This document shows positions 44,857 through 53,564 of a stretch of DNA of 64,000 nt, one piece after another (within the stretch, counting starts at the first letter, position 1; the number at the start of each line of letters is the position of its first letter). A program made the position numbers and the translations under genes. The DNA comes from Streptomyces roseoverticillatus (GTDB taxonomy: Bacteria > Actinomycetota > Actinomycetes > Streptomycetales > Streptomycetaceae). Location: positions 124,001 through 188,000 of the forward strand of contig NZ_JOFL01000004.1 of NCBI RefSeq assembly GCF_000719265.1, in the 5' to 3' direction. The notes below the pieces were generated by a model. That model did not search any database. It worked only from the letters and a program-made list of their open reading frames with translations, and was not told where the DNA came from.

Positions 44857-45714
44857 ATGAGCGACACCGGCGGCGAACCGGAAGCCACCGCACGGCTGCA
44901 GAAGCTCTTCGAAGGGCACCGGCTGACGCCCACCCAGCGCCGCATCGCCCACTGCATGGTGCGCCGCGCCGCCGACGCGCCCTTCCTCTCCAGCGTCGAG
45001 CTCGCCGAGCTCGCCGGCGTCAGCCAGCCCTCCGTCACCCGCTTCGCGGTCGCCCTCGGCTTCGACGGCTACCCGGCGCTCCGCCGCCACCTGCGCGACG
45101 TCGTCCCCGCGGCGGACGCCCCGGCCGAGGGCGAGAGCGCGTACAACGAGTACCAGCAGGCCGTCCAGGTCGAGATCGACAACCTCCGCCACCTCTCCTC
45201 GGTCCTCGCCGACCCCGCCCCCGTCGCCCGCGCGGGCCGGCTCCTCGCCGCGTCCCGGCCGCTGCTCGTGCTCGGCCTGCGCGCCGCCACCGCCCAGGCC
45301 GCCGGCTTCGCCTACTTCGCCCGCAAGGTCCACCCCGACGTCCGTCTCCTGGACGAGGGCGGCACGCTCCTCGCCGACCGCATAGACGCGGCCGTACGGG
45401 CCGGGACGAGCACCCTCCTGTGCTTCGCCCTGCCCCGCCACCCGCGCGAGGTCGTCGAGGCGCTGGAGTACGCGCAGGGGCAGGGCCTGACCGTCGTCAC
45501 GGTCGCCGACTCCACGTTCGCCCCGGTGGCCCGCCACAGCGACCTCCTGCTCCCCGCCGCCGTCGGCACGGGCCTGGCCTTCGACACGGCCTGCGCGCCG
45601 ATGCTGCTGGGGCGCATGCTGCTGGAGGCCATGTGCGACGCCCTGCCGGACGCGCAGGCGCGCCTGGAGGAGTTCGACGCGAAGGCGGCCGCGCGGGGGC
45701 TGTTCGTGGAGTGA
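44857..45714 (+). CDS. MurR/RpiR family transcriptional regulator
   Basis: The product is 285 residues. ATG 44857 is used, with GGAGGG 4 nt upstream; ATG 44845 is possible. An N-terminal HTH_6 domain at about 15-85 (LTPTQRRIAHCMVRRAADAP, ELAELAGVSQPSVTRFAVAL) is followed by a SIS sugar-isomerase-like domain (LLVLGLRAATAQAAGFAYFA, TSTLLCFALPRHPREVVEAL, TVADSTFAPVARHSDLLLP). SIS domains usually bind phosphorylated sugars or amino sugars. Relatives near hut genes exist, and the hut operon lies about 5 kb away here. Control of hut, cell-wall sugar recycling or itself are the options; none is proven by sequence. Confidence 0.93.
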   Translation: MSDTGGEPEATARLQKLFEGHRLTPTQRRIAHCMVRRAADAPFLSSVELAELAGVSQPSVTRFAVALGFDGYPALRRHLRDVVPAADAPAEGESAYNEYQQAVQVEIDNLRHLSSVLADPAPVARAGRLLAASRPLLVLGLRAATAQAAGFAYFARKVHPDVRLLDEGGTLLADRIDAAVRAGTSTLLCFALPRHPREVVEALEYAQGQGLTVVTVADSTFAPVARHSDLLLPAAVGTGLAFDTACAPMLLGRMLLEAMCDALPDAQARLEEFDAKAAARGLFVE

Positions 45715-45795
45715 GGCGCCGTGAAGGGGCCGTTCTGGGACGGGAACGGGGCCGTTTGTGCGGTGGGACCGGCGCGATCGGTGGGGTCGGCGCGG

Positions 45796-47175
45796 TCAGG
45801 AGGCGGGCTTGCCCTGGAAGGCCATCTCCGGGAAGCGCGGCGACGGGCCGTCCAGCAGCCGCCCGTCCTGCTGCTTGAGGAAGCGGTCGAAGAACGCCAC
45901 CACGTACGCGTGCGTGGCCGCCACCGCCCGCTCCGGGCGGACCGTCCCGACGTCCTGACGGAGGTCCTCCTCCGACAGCGCTCCCCGGCGCGCGAACGCG
46001 GGCAGCAACGACACGGCGTCGGTGTACGTGCCGTGCTCCGCGCCCGCCATCGTCAGCTCGGCCTGCCAGCCGCGCGCGTGCTGCCGGAAGGACGCCCACG
46101 ACGCCCGGTTGTCGGCCGCGCCCGGCCCGTCGGAGCCCATCAGGAGGAACGGCCGGTCCACGCCCTCGCGCGCCACGCTGCTCAGCCTGCTGCCCGTGCT
46201 GTCGGGCAGGGGGAAGTCCATCTGCCCGTCCATGTTGATTCCCGCCTTGAGGCGGCGGTCGTCGTGCAGGGCCTGCGCCGCCGTGAAGCCGCCCGCGGAC
46301 TGCCCGGCCATGCCCACGCGCCGCAGGTCCACGGCGTCCCCCAGGCCGCGCGGCAGGCCCCGCCGCCACTGCGCCGAGCCGAGGGTGTCGAGGACGAACC
46401 GGGTGTCGTCCACCCGCGCCTTCATCGCCTTGCGGAGCGCGGCGTCGACCTCGGGCCCGCTCGCGCCGGCGAGCGCCGGCAGTGCCGACTCCGCCAGTTC
46501 GCCGTCGGCCAGGCGCACCTCGGAGGAGTCGTGGGTGTGGTCGACGGTGACGACGACGTAGCCGCGGGAGGCCAGCTCCTCCACCAGGCCGGTGTTCCAG
46601 GTGCGCGGGTCGCCCAGACCGGCGGAGTAGAGCACGACCGGCAGCGCGCGGCTGCCCTGCGCCACGGGGGCGGCCACGCGCGCGTGCGTACGCGTGGCCG
46701 CCCAGCCGGCGGCGTCCGGGCGCACGTGGTAGTTGAAGGTGCCCGCGCCCCGGGCGGAGCCGAAGTGGGCGGCGGAGGCGGCGTCCATGTGGGGCGCGGT
46801 GCGGGGGCCGGTCTCCCGGCCGGCGGGGCGCTCCGGCTCGTGGCCGGCCGGGTAGAAGAGGCTGATCACGACCTGCCGGTCGCCCCGCTCCGGCTTCCAG
46901 GGGTCTTTGCGGGCGTGGTCCACCAGGTGGCGGGTGACCGTTCCGACGGCGTACGGGCCGGTGGGCGCGGGCAGCGCGGGCCGGGTGTCCCCGGCGGCCG
47001 TGGCCGCGTCGGCTCCCGTGGCCGTGGCCGTGGCCGCGGGCGTAGCCGGGGCGCCCGCCGCACGGGCCTCCGGCGCCGGTACGAGCGCGCTCAGCACCCC
47101 GGTCAGGGCCAGCGCCCCCGCGGCGGCGACGGCCCGCCGCCTGAGCCTGCCGTCCCCTCGTTCCTGAACCCGCAT
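45796..47175 (-). CDS. Secreted alpha/beta hydrolase (lipase/PAF-acetylhydrolase-like)
   Basis: The product is 459 residues, starting at ATG 47175 behind GGGGAGG. The signal peptide (RRRAVAAAGALALTGVLSAL, cleavage near PEARA-AG) is followed by an Ala/Thr linker. The hydrolase core has VVISLFYPAG, LPVVLYSAGLGDPRTWNTGL (oxyanion region), nucleophile elbow GMAGQSAGGFTAAQAL, INMDGQMDFP, LLMGSDGPG, and a late His in TMAGAEHGTYTDA as the likely catalytic His. This resembles Streptomyces exfoliatus-type extracellular lipases and PAF acetylhydrolases. It is predicted to cleave short-chain esters outside the cell. Confidence 0.9.
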   Translation of the reverse strand: MRVQERGDGRLRRRAVAAAGALALTGVLSALVPAPEARAAGAPATPAATATATGADAATAAGDTRPALPAPTGPYAVGTVTRHLVDHARKDPWKPERGDRQVVISLFYPAGHEPERPAGRETGPRTAPHMDAASAAHFGSARGAGTFNYHVRPDAAGWAATRTHARVAAPVAQGSRALPVVLYSAGLGDPRTWNTGLVEELASRGYVVVTVDHTHDSSEVRLADGELAESALPALAGASGPEVDAALRKAMKARVDDTRFVLDTLGSAQWRRGLPRGLGDAVDLRRVGMAGQSAGGFTAAQALHDDRRLKAGINMDGQMDFPLPDSTGSRLSSVAREGVDRPFLLMGSDGPGAADNRASWASFRQHARGWQAELTMAGAEHGTYTDAVSLLPAFARRGALSEEDLRQDVGTVRPERAVAATHAYVVAFFDRFLKQQDGRLLDGPSPRFPEMAFQGKPAS

Positions 47176-47346
47176 CTCCGGCCTCCCCCGCTCGTCTCTC
47201 CCCGACGGGACGACCATAGGGACCACACAAGTGCGCACACGTCATACGGCGGAGCCAAGTCCGGGCTGATACCGGGGTATGACCCCTGTGGGGTACACCC
47301 CGCGGGATTCTCAGCTCGCACTCAGATTCGTTGGCTAGCCTGCCGC

Positions 47347-47997
47347 GTGAGAGTCGGGATCGAGGGGATTTCAGAGGGAAAGGCGGGATTCGACGTGGGG
47401 CGCGGTTCGTATGCGCTGGCGCGGGTGGCGGTGATCGTCAGAGCGCCGGCGGGCTGGCTGGCGTGGGCGGGGCTGCTGAGCGCGGGCACCGGCGTCCTGG
47501 TGCCGGGGCTCACCGGGCGGCGGATCGGCGTGCTCGCCGGGGCGGCGCTGTTCCTGATCGTCGCCGGTGCGGTCTTCGCGGGCCGCCGCGGGCGCTACGC
47601 GGCGCTGGCGCGCGGTGCGTCGCGGGCGGGCCGGTCGGTCTTCCTCCAGGACCGCGCCGTGACCCTGCGGAACTGGCGGCGCGCCCGCCGCTGGTGGCTG
47701 CTCCTCGCCTTCCTCGCCGCCCTGGGCTCGTCCTTCGCGGTACCGGCCGCGGCCGGCATGGCCCTCGCCGGTGCGGCCGCCGGCCTGTGGGCGAAAGCCT
47801 TGTGGCTGGGCGGTCTGGAGCGCCGCGCCGGGTCGCTGCTGTGGGTCCGTACGGAGTGGGCGCAGGCGTCCCCCGCCGCCAAGCCCGTGCGCGGCTATCT
47901 GTCCACCGGGCTCGCCGCGGGCGACGCCGCGCCGGGCGGCGGCCGGCGCCGCTCCGGCCGGGTGGCGGCCGGGACGGCGGTCAGCGAAGCGCGCTGA
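47347..47997 (+). CDS. Hypothetical integral membrane protein
   Basis: The product is 216 residues. GTG 47347 follows TAGCCT (47335-47340) by 6 nt with no RBS, suggesting a leaderless mRNA; GTG 47396 is an alternative start. It has about four membrane helices (VAVIVRAPAGWLAWAGLLSA, IGVLAGAALFLIVAGAVFAG, WLLLAFLAALGSSFAVPAAA, MALAGAAAGLWAKALWLGG) with Arg-rich loops. No family is recognised. Its C-terminal coding sequence lies in a tandem repeat that runs on into the convergent neighbour. Confidence 0.7.
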   Translation: MRVGIEGISEGKAGFDVGRGSYALARVAVIVRAPAGWLAWAGLLSAGTGVLVPGLTGRRIGVLAGAALFLIVAGAVFAGRRGRYAALARGASRAGRSVFLQDRAVTLRNWRRARRWWLLLAFLAALGSSFAVPAAAGMALAGAAAGLWAKALWLGGLERRAGSLLWVRTEWAQASPAAKPVRGYLSTGLAAGDAAPGGGRRRSGRVAAGTAVSEAR

Positions 47998-48069
47998 GGC
48001 CCGGTCAGCGCAGGGTGCTGAGCCCTGGTCAGTGAAGCGCGTGAGTCGCGGTCAGCGAAGGGCGGTGAG
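47979..48069. repeat. Four degenerate tandem units across two convergent stop codons
   Basis: GGTCAGCGAAGCGCGCTGAG-like units lie at 47979-47998, 48003-48022, 48027-48045 and 48050-48069, spaced 23-24 bp. The first contains the stop of the rightward membrane-protein gene and the last contains the stop of the leftward decarboxylase gene, so both proteins end in repeat-encoded residues. Confidence 0.75.
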
Positions 48070-49398
48070 CTCCGCCGCGTAGGCGCCGCCGCTCTCGGCG
48101 ACGAGCTCGCTGAGGCTCTGCGGGGCCCGCACGGTCGCGAACCGCACACCGTCACTCTCCCCTTCTGCGCGCGCGTACCCGTAAACCCCGGGGCGGGGCA
48201 GAGTGTTGTACGCGAAGTGGTTCGAGAAGTAGTACGCGCCGGTGTCGAGGAGCGCCACGTGGTCGCCCGCCTCCAGCAGCGGCAGGGACCTGCCCGCCGC
48301 GACGACGTCACCGGCGAAGCAGCACGGGCCCGCGATGTCCTGGTCCACCGGCGGCCCGGTCTTCGGCCGCCCCTGCGCGTCGAAGACCGCGACCCGCAGC
48401 GGCCAGGACACGGGCGCGAACACCGTGCGGGTGGCCACCTGCGCGCCCGCGTGCGTCACGGCGATCCGCCGCCCGCCCGCGGTCTTCGTGTACTCCACGC
48501 GCGCCAGCACCAGGCCGCTCTTCGCCAGCAGGGAGCGGCCGAACTCCGTCACCAGCCCGTAGCGCCCGTCGAACAGGCCGGGGGCGGCGTCCGCGAGCAG
48601 GCGGGCGTAGGCGCGGAAGGTCGGGGTCACGTCGTCCGACGCGAAGTTCACGGGCAGCCCGCCGCCGATGTCCAGCGTGGTCACCTGCCGGCGCCCCACC
48701 GTCCGGTTGATCTCCTCCGCCAGTTCGTACGCGGCCCGTACGCCCGCCGCCATCAGCTCCAGGGGGCAGCCCTGGGAGCCCACGTGGGCGTGCAGCCGGG
48801 TGAGCCACGGGCGCTCGGCGAAGGCGCGGACGAGCCAGGCGCGCGCCCCGTCGTCCCGGAGCGCCACTCCGAACTTCGACGTGTCCGTGGCGGTGCTCAG
48901 CGCGTCGATGCTGCCGCCGCCCACCTGGGGGTTGACGCGGACGCCGAGCGGGGAGCGGGGCGGCCGGACGGCGTCCCGCAGCAGCCCGTCCAGGCGGGCG
49001 AGCTCCTCGCGGCTGTCGGCGTTGACCGCGACGCCCAGGGCGAGGGCCTCACGCAGCTCCGGGACGGTCTTCACGGGGGAGTCCAGGACGATCCGCCCGG
49101 GCGCCACTCCCGCCGCCCGCGCCAGGGCGAGCTCCCCGGGGCTGGCCACCTCGGCGCCCAGCCCCTCCGCGGCGAGCAGGCGCAGCACGGGCACCAGGGA
49201 CGCGGCCTTCACGGCGAACGCGTGCAGGGTCGTGCCGCGCGGCGCCCCGGCCTCCTCGAAGGCCTTCCGCAGCGCCGCCGCGGCCGTACGGATCCCCTGC
49301 ACGTCGAGCAGCCCGGCCACGGGCGCCCATGCGGGCAGCAGCCCTTGCCGGACCGCGGCCCGCACCACGGTGCCGAGGGGCACGGCACTGGACGACAT
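48052..49398 (-). CDS. Type III PLP-dependent decarboxylase (diaminopimelate/ornithine decarboxylase-like)
   Basis: The product is 448 residues, starting at ATG 49398 with GGTGGAG upstream. The alanine-racemase-like barrel has the PLP Lys64 in AFAVKAASLVP, HAHVGSQG, the phosphate-binding DIGGGLPVNF and EFGRSLLAKSG. The C-terminal sheet domain carries the second-subunit catalytic Cys in GPCCFAGD and the substrate Tyr/Asn region DTGAYYFSNHFAYN. The sequence is closest in style to LysA-like secondary-metabolism or amino-acid decarboxylases rather than the essential lysA. The substrate is unknown. It is monocistronic. Confidence 0.9.
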   Translation of the reverse strand: MSSSAVPLGTVVRAAVRQGLLPAWAPVAGLLDVQGIRTAAAALRKAFEEAGAPRGTTLHAFAVKAASLVPVLRLLAAEGLGAEVASPGELALARAAGVAPGRIVLDSPVKTVPELREALALGVAVNADSREELARLDGLLRDAVRPPRSPLGVRVNPQVGGGSIDALSTATDTSKFGVALRDDGARAWLVRAFAERPWLTRLHAHVGSQGCPLELMAAGVRAAYELAEEINRTVGRRQVTTLDIGGGLPVNFASDDVTPTFRAYARLLADAAPGLFDGRYGLVTEFGRSLLAKSGLVLARVEYTKTAGGRRIAVTHAGAQVATRTVFAPVSWPLRVAVFDAQGRPKTGPPVDQDIAGPCCFAGDVVAAGRSLPLLEAGDHVALLDTGAYYFSNHFAYNTLPRPGVYGYARAEGESDGVRFATVRAPQSLSELVAESGGAYAAELTALR

Positions 49399-49610
49399 GG
49401 AGCTACTCCACCACACGGGACCGCGAAAATCGCATGCGCTGCGGGCGGTTTCCGCACACGATGGGCCTGAGGGGCGGGCCGGGGTGCGAACCGGACCGGC
49501 CCGGATGCGGGACGAGCCGGCGCCTTGGGTGCCGCCCGGGGCGGCCGGCGCGCCCGCGCCGCACGACGCCTTCGACCGGCTCATCGGTGCCGGTCGATGG
49601 GCGTGCGGGC

Positions 49611-49985
49611 TCACGCCGCAGCCGTGGACACGGCCGCGGCCCCTTCCGTCGCGGTGAGCAGGCCGGCCAGTGCCGCCCGCGTCTCCTGCAGCTCCCCGAT
49701 GCGCGCGTCGAGCCCCTGCAGCTGCTCGCGCAGGTGCAGGGCGACGCATGGGTCGAACTCCGCCTCGCCCGCGCCCCGTACGCACGGCAGTACGTCCCGG
49801 ATGACGCGCGTGGGCAGGCCCGCCGCCAGCAGGACGCGGATGCGGCGGACCGTCTCCGGCGCGTCCTGCCCGTAGCGCCGGTGGCCGCTGGGCAGGCGGC
49901 GGGAGTCCAGCAGGCCCTGCTCCTCGTAGTAGCGCAGCAGCCGCACGCTCACTCCGGTCTCGCGCGCCAGATCACCGATCTTCAT
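49611..49985 (-). CDS. MerR family regulator
   Basis: The product is 124 residues, starting at ATG 49985. The N-terminal winged helix is MKIGDLARETGVSVRLLRYY followed by GLLDSRRLPSGHRRYGQDA. A dimerisation helix ends the protein (HLREQLQGLDARIGELQETR). Two Cys (LPCVRG and DPCVALH) are near the effector region, so a thiol- or metal-type signal is possible but unproven. It is divergent from the aldo/keto reductase with a MerR-type promoter between, so it most likely controls that gene and itself. Confidence 0.93.
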   Translation of the reverse strand: MKIGDLARETGVSVRLLRYYEEQGLLDSRRLPSGHRRYGQDAPETVRRIRVLLAAGLPTRVIRDVLPCVRGAGEAEFDPCVALHLREQLQGLDARIGELQETRAALAGLLTATEGAAAVSTAAA

Positions 49986-50005
49986 ATGAGCTGCCTCACA
50001 CGGGG

Positions 50006-50037
50006 TTGAATCTCACACGGATGTGAGAATTTAGCGT
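50006..50037 (+). promoter_or_regulatory. MerR-type promoter and operator
   Basis: The -35 is TTGAAT (50006-50011) and the -10 is TAGCGT (50032-50037), with a 20-bp spacer, longer than the usual 17-18 and typical of MerR activation. The spacer holds the perfect inverted repeat TCTCACA-CGGA-TGTGAGA (50011-50028). The expected start is at about 50044, coinciding with ATG 50045, so the reductase mRNA is probably leaderless. Confidence 0.8.
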
Positions 50038-50044
50038 TGCGGTC

Positions 50045-50959
50045 ATGACGAACACCGCGGCAGCCCCCGCTTCTTCCCCCGCCTTCCCGCCCGTCCACAG
50101 CATCGGCGGCGACCTGCCCGTCACCCGCATCGGCTACGGCGCGATGCGGCTGGCCGAGACCCCCGCCGGGCTCACCGACCCGATGCAGGCGCCCATCTGG
50201 CGCGCGCCCGAGGACCGCGGCAGTGCCGTCGCCCTGCTGCGGCGCGCGGTCGAGCTCGGCGTCGGCCTCATCGACACCGCGGACGCCTACTCGCTCGGCG
50301 AGAGCGAGGAGCTCATCGCGGAGGCCCTGCACCCGTACGACGGCGTCACGGTCGCCACCAAGGCCGGCGTCGTACGGCCCAGCCCTGCCGAGTGGGTGAC
50401 GCACGGTCACCCCGCCTACCTCCGCCAGCAGGCCGAACTGGCGCTGCGACGGCTGCGCGTGGAGCGCCTGGACCTCCTCCAGCTGCACCGCATTGACCCC
50501 GCCTACCCGCTCGCCGACCAGCTCGGCGCGCTCCGGCAGCTGCAGGACGAGGGCAAGGTGCGGCACATCGGCCTGTCCGAGGTGACCGTCGATGAGCTGC
50601 GGGCGGCGCAGGAGATCGCCCCCGTCGCCTCCGTGCAGAACGTGTACAACCTCTCCGAGCGCGGCCACGACGACGTCGTCGACTACGCCGCCGCGCACGA
50701 CATCACCTTCTTCGCCTACTTCCCGGTCGCCGTGGGCGCGCACGCCGCCCCGGGCGGACCGGTCGCGGAAGTGGCGCGCGAGGTCGGTGCGACGCCCGCG
50801 CAGACGGCGCTCGCCTGGCTGCTGCACCGCTCGCCCACGCTCGTCCCCCTCCCCGGCACGCGGTCGCTCGCGCACCTGGAGGAGAACACCGGCGCGCTGG
50901 GTGTCCGGCTGACGGACGCCCAGTACGAGCGGCTGGACGCGATCGGCCGGCAGGCCTGA
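50045..50959 (+). CDS. Aldo/keto reductase
   Basis: The product is 304 residues, starting at ATG 50045 with no RBS. The barrel motifs are GYGAMRLAETP, LIDTADAYSLGESEELIAEA (catalytic Asp and Tyr), VATKAGVVRPSPAEW (catalytic Lys), LDLLQLHRIDP (catalytic His), KVRHIGLSEVTVDELRAAQ and the NADPH-binding PLPGTRSLAHLEENTGAL. All four catalytic residues are visible. It reduces an aldehyde or ketone with NADPH; the substrate is unknown. Control by the adjacent MerR protein is inferred from the promoter. Confidence 0.95.
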   Translation: MTNTAAAPASSPAFPPVHSIGGDLPVTRIGYGAMRLAETPAGLTDPMQAPIWRAPEDRGSAVALLRRAVELGVGLIDTADAYSLGESEELIAEALHPYDGVTVATKAGVVRPSPAEWVTHGHPAYLRQQAELALRRLRVERLDLLQLHRIDPAYPLADQLGALRQLQDEGKVRHIGLSEVTVDELRAAQEIAPVASVQNVYNLSERGHDDVVDYAAAHDITFFAYFPVAVGAHAAPGGPVAEVAREVGATPAQTALAWLLHRSPTLVPLPGTRSLAHLEENTGALGVRLTDAQYERLDAIGRQA

Positions 50960-50986
50960 GCGCGCCGGCGGCGGCGGGAGCCCGCC

Positions 50987-52156
50987 TCAGGCTTCCCGCA
51001 CGCCCGCGCGCCAGACCGCCGAGACCAGCGGCACGCCCGGGCGGTACGCCAGGTGGACGTGCGACGGGGCGTCGAGGAGGGCGAGGTCGGCCCGCGTGCC
51101 CGGGGCGATGCGGCCCACGTCCGTACGGCGCAGGGCCGCCGCGCCGCCCGCCGTCGCGGACCGGACGGCCTCGTCCGGCGTCATCCCCATGTCCCGCACG
51201 GCCAGGGCGATGCAGAACGGCATGGAGCTGGTGAACGACGAGCCCGGGTTGCAGTCGGTGGACAGGGCGACCGTCGCCCCCGCGTCCAGGAGGCGGCGCG
51301 CGTCCGGCCACTGGGCGCGCGTCGAGAACTCCGCGCCGGGCAGGAGCGTCGCGACGGTCGTGCCGCTCGCCAGGGCGTCCACGTCCGCGTCGGTCAGGTG
51401 GGTGCAGTGGTCGGCCGAGGCCGCGCCGAGCTCGACGGCCAGCTGGACGCCGGGCCCGTAGGACAGCTGGTTGGCGTGCACGCGCGGGGTCAGGCCCCGG
51501 GCGGCACCGGCCTTGAGGATCGTGCGGGCCTGGTCGCCGTCGAACGCGCCCTGCTCGCAGAACACGTCGACCCAGCGGGCGTGCGGCGCGCAGGCGTCGA
51601 GCATCGGCCCGGTGACCAGGTCCACGTACGCGGCCGGGTCGTCCGCGTAGTCGGGGGAGACGATGTGGGCGCCGAGGTAGGTGACCTCGTCGGTGTGGGC
51701 CGCGGCGATGCGCAGCGCGCGGGCCTCGTCCTCGACGGTGAGGCCGTAGCCGGACTTGGTCTCCAGGACCGTGGTGCCCTGGCGCAGGGCCTCGCGCACG
51801 TAGCGGCGCACGTTGGCGTCCAGCGCCTCGTCGCTCGCGGCGCGCGTGGCCGCGACGGTGGTGCGGATGCCGCCGGCGCTGTAGCTCCGGCCGGACATGC
51901 GGGCGTTGAACTCGGCGGTCCGGTCGCCCGCGAAGACCAGGTGGGAGTGGGAGTCGACGAAGCCGGGCAGGGCCGCCCGGCCCTCGGCGTCGACGCGGTT
52001 GTCAGTGGCGGGTGCTTTGCTGGACGTGCCGACCCAGACGACGCGGTCGCCGTCGATGACGACCGCCGCGTCCTGGACCGTGCCGAGGGGGCCTTCGCCG
52101 AGGGAGGGGTCGTTCGTGACGAGACTGCTGATGTTGGTGATGACCGTCGTCGCCAT
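50987..52156 (-). CDS. hutI: Imidazolonepropionase HutI
   Basis: The product is 389 residues, starting at ATG 52156 with GGAG about 10 nt upstream. Metal ligands are in [15 protein letters not shown], substrate residues in [18 protein letters not shown], and [30 protein letters not shown] and [10 protein letters not shown] (catalytic Asp) follow. It opens the ring of 4-imidazolone-5-propionate to give formiminoglutamate. It is the last gene of the hut operon, with a 61-bp gap after hutF, and converges on the aldo/keto reductase. Confidence 0.97.
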   Translation of the reverse strand: MATTVITNISSLVTNDPSLGEGPLGTVQDAAVVIDGDRVVWVGTSSKAPATDNRVDAEGRAALPGFVDSHSHLVFAGDRTAEFNARMSGRSYSAGGIRTTVAATRAASDEALDANVRRYVREALRQGTTVLETKSGYGLTVEDEARALRIAAAHTDEVTYLGAHIVSPDYADDPAAYVDLVTGPMLDACAPHARWVDVFCEQGAFDGDQARTILKAGAARGLTPRVHANQLSYGPGVQLAVELGAASADHCTHLTDADVDALASGTTVATLLPGAEFSTRAQWPDARRLLDAGATVALSTDCNPGSSFTSSMPFCIALAVRDMGMTPDEAVRSATAGGAAALRRTDVGRIAPGTRADLALLDAPSHVHLAYRPGVPLVSAVWRAGVREA

Positions 52157-52217
52157 GGGTGTGCGGCACTCCTCTGTGGTTGCTGTGGTGTCGGGCCTCG
52201 GCCGCCGGCGCCGGGCC

Positions 52218-53564
52218 CTAGTCGCGCAGGGCGGCGATCGTCCGTGCCAGTTCCACCGGCACGTCGGCGACGAGCTGGTGGTTCCCGTCGCGGACGATGT
52301 GCCGGCCGCCGACGACGGTGTCCCGGACGTCCGCGTTGGTCGCCGCGAACACGGCCGTCTCGGCGCCGAGCGCGGGCGGCGGGCCCGCGGTGCGCACGGA
52401 GTCCAGGGCGACGGTCGTGAAGTCGGCGAGCGCGCCGGCGGAGATGCGGCCGGCGTCGTCCCAGCCGAGGGCGGAGTGGCCGTCGGCGCTCGCGGCGCGC
52501 AGCAGGGCGGTCGCGCTCCAGTGGCCGCGGGTGCGGCTGTGCAGCCGCTCGTTCAGCTCCATGGCCCGCGCCTCCTCGAACAGGTCGATGACGGCGTGGC
52601 TGTCGCTGCCGAGGGAGAGCGGGGAGCCCGCCTCCTGAAGGGCCGGCGCGGGGCCGGTGCCGTCGGCCAGGTCGCGCTCGGTGGTGGGGCACATGCACAC
52701 GCCGGTGCCCGAGTGGCCGAGGAGACGGATGTCGCCCGGGGTGAGGTGCGTGGCGTGCACGGCGGTCGTGCGCGGACCGAGCACGCCGTGGTGGGCGAGG
52801 AGAGCGGTGGGCGTGAAGCCGTGCGCCTCCACGCAGGCGTCGTTCTCGGCGGTCTGCTCGGACAGGTGCACGTGCAGCGGCGCGTCGCGCTCCTGCGCCC
52901 ACGCTGCCACCGTGCCCAGCTGCTCCGCGGGCACCGCCCGCACGGAGTGGATCGCCGCGCCGATCCGCGTGTTGCCGTCGCCCTTGAGGGCGGAGACGCG
53001 CTCGGCCCAGCGCTCGGCGGTGCCGTCGCTGAAGCGGCGCTGGTGCTTGTCGGGCTCGGCGCCGAAGCCGGAGGAGAGGTAGCAGGTGTCGAGGAGGGTG
53101 ATGCGGATGCCGGCCTCGGCGGCGGCCGCGGTCAGGGCCTCGCCCATGGCGTTGGGGTTGTCGTAGCGGGCGCCGCCGGCGAGGTGGTGCACGTAGTGGA
53201 ACTCACCGACGGAAGTGATGCCGGCGAGCGCCATCTCGGCGTAGGCCGCACGGGCGAGCGCGAAGTAGTTGTCGGGGGTCAGGCGGTCGGCGGTGCGGTA
53301 CATGACCTGGCGCCAGGTCCAGAACGTGCCCTCGCCCGCCTGGGTGGCCCCGCGCAGGGCCCGGTGGAAGGCGTGGCTGTGGGCGTTGGCGAGGCCGGGC
53401 ATGGTGAGCCCGCGCAGGGACACCGCCCCGGGCGGCGGGGCCGGGGTCCCGCCGCGGACGGCCGTGATCCGGCCGTCCCCAGCGGTCTCGATGACCACGC
53501 CCGGCTCGACGCCGGTGTCGAGAAGGGCGTGCTCCGCCCAGTAGGTCTGTGCCGTCAGCGACAC
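52218..53564 (-). CDS. hutF: Formimidoylglutamate deiminase HutF
   Basis: The product is 448 residues, starting at GTG 53564 behind GGAGG. The amidohydrolase ligands are [61 protein letters not shown] and [12 protein letters not shown]. Together these are the HutF type rather than a general cytosine deaminase. It converts N-formimino-L-glutamate to N-formylglutamate and ammonia. Its start overlaps the stop of the M20 gene by 10 bp, implying coupling. Its presence means this organism uses the five-step formylglutamate route, which needs a deformylase. Confidence 0.95.
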   Translation of the reverse strand: MSLTAQTYWAEHALLDTGVEPGVVIETAGDGRITAVRGGTPAPPPGAVSLRGLTMPGLANAHSHAFHRALRGATQAGEGTFWTWRQVMYRTADRLTPDNYFALARAAYAEMALAGITSVGEFHYVHHLAGGARYDNPNAMGEALTAAAAEAGIRITLLDTCYLSSGFGAEPDKHQRRFSDGTAERWAERVSALKGDGNTRIGAAIHSVRAVPAEQLGTVAAWAQERDAPLHVHLSEQTAENDACVEAHGFTPTALLAHHGVLGPRTTAVHATHLTPGDIRLLGHSGTGVCMCPTTERDLADGTGPAPALQEAGSPLSLGSDSHAVIDLFEEARAMELNERLHSRTRGHWSATALLRAASADGHSALGWDDAGRISAGALADFTTVALDSVRTAGPPPALGAETAVFAATNADVRDTVVGGRHIVRDGNHQLVADVPVELARTIAALRD

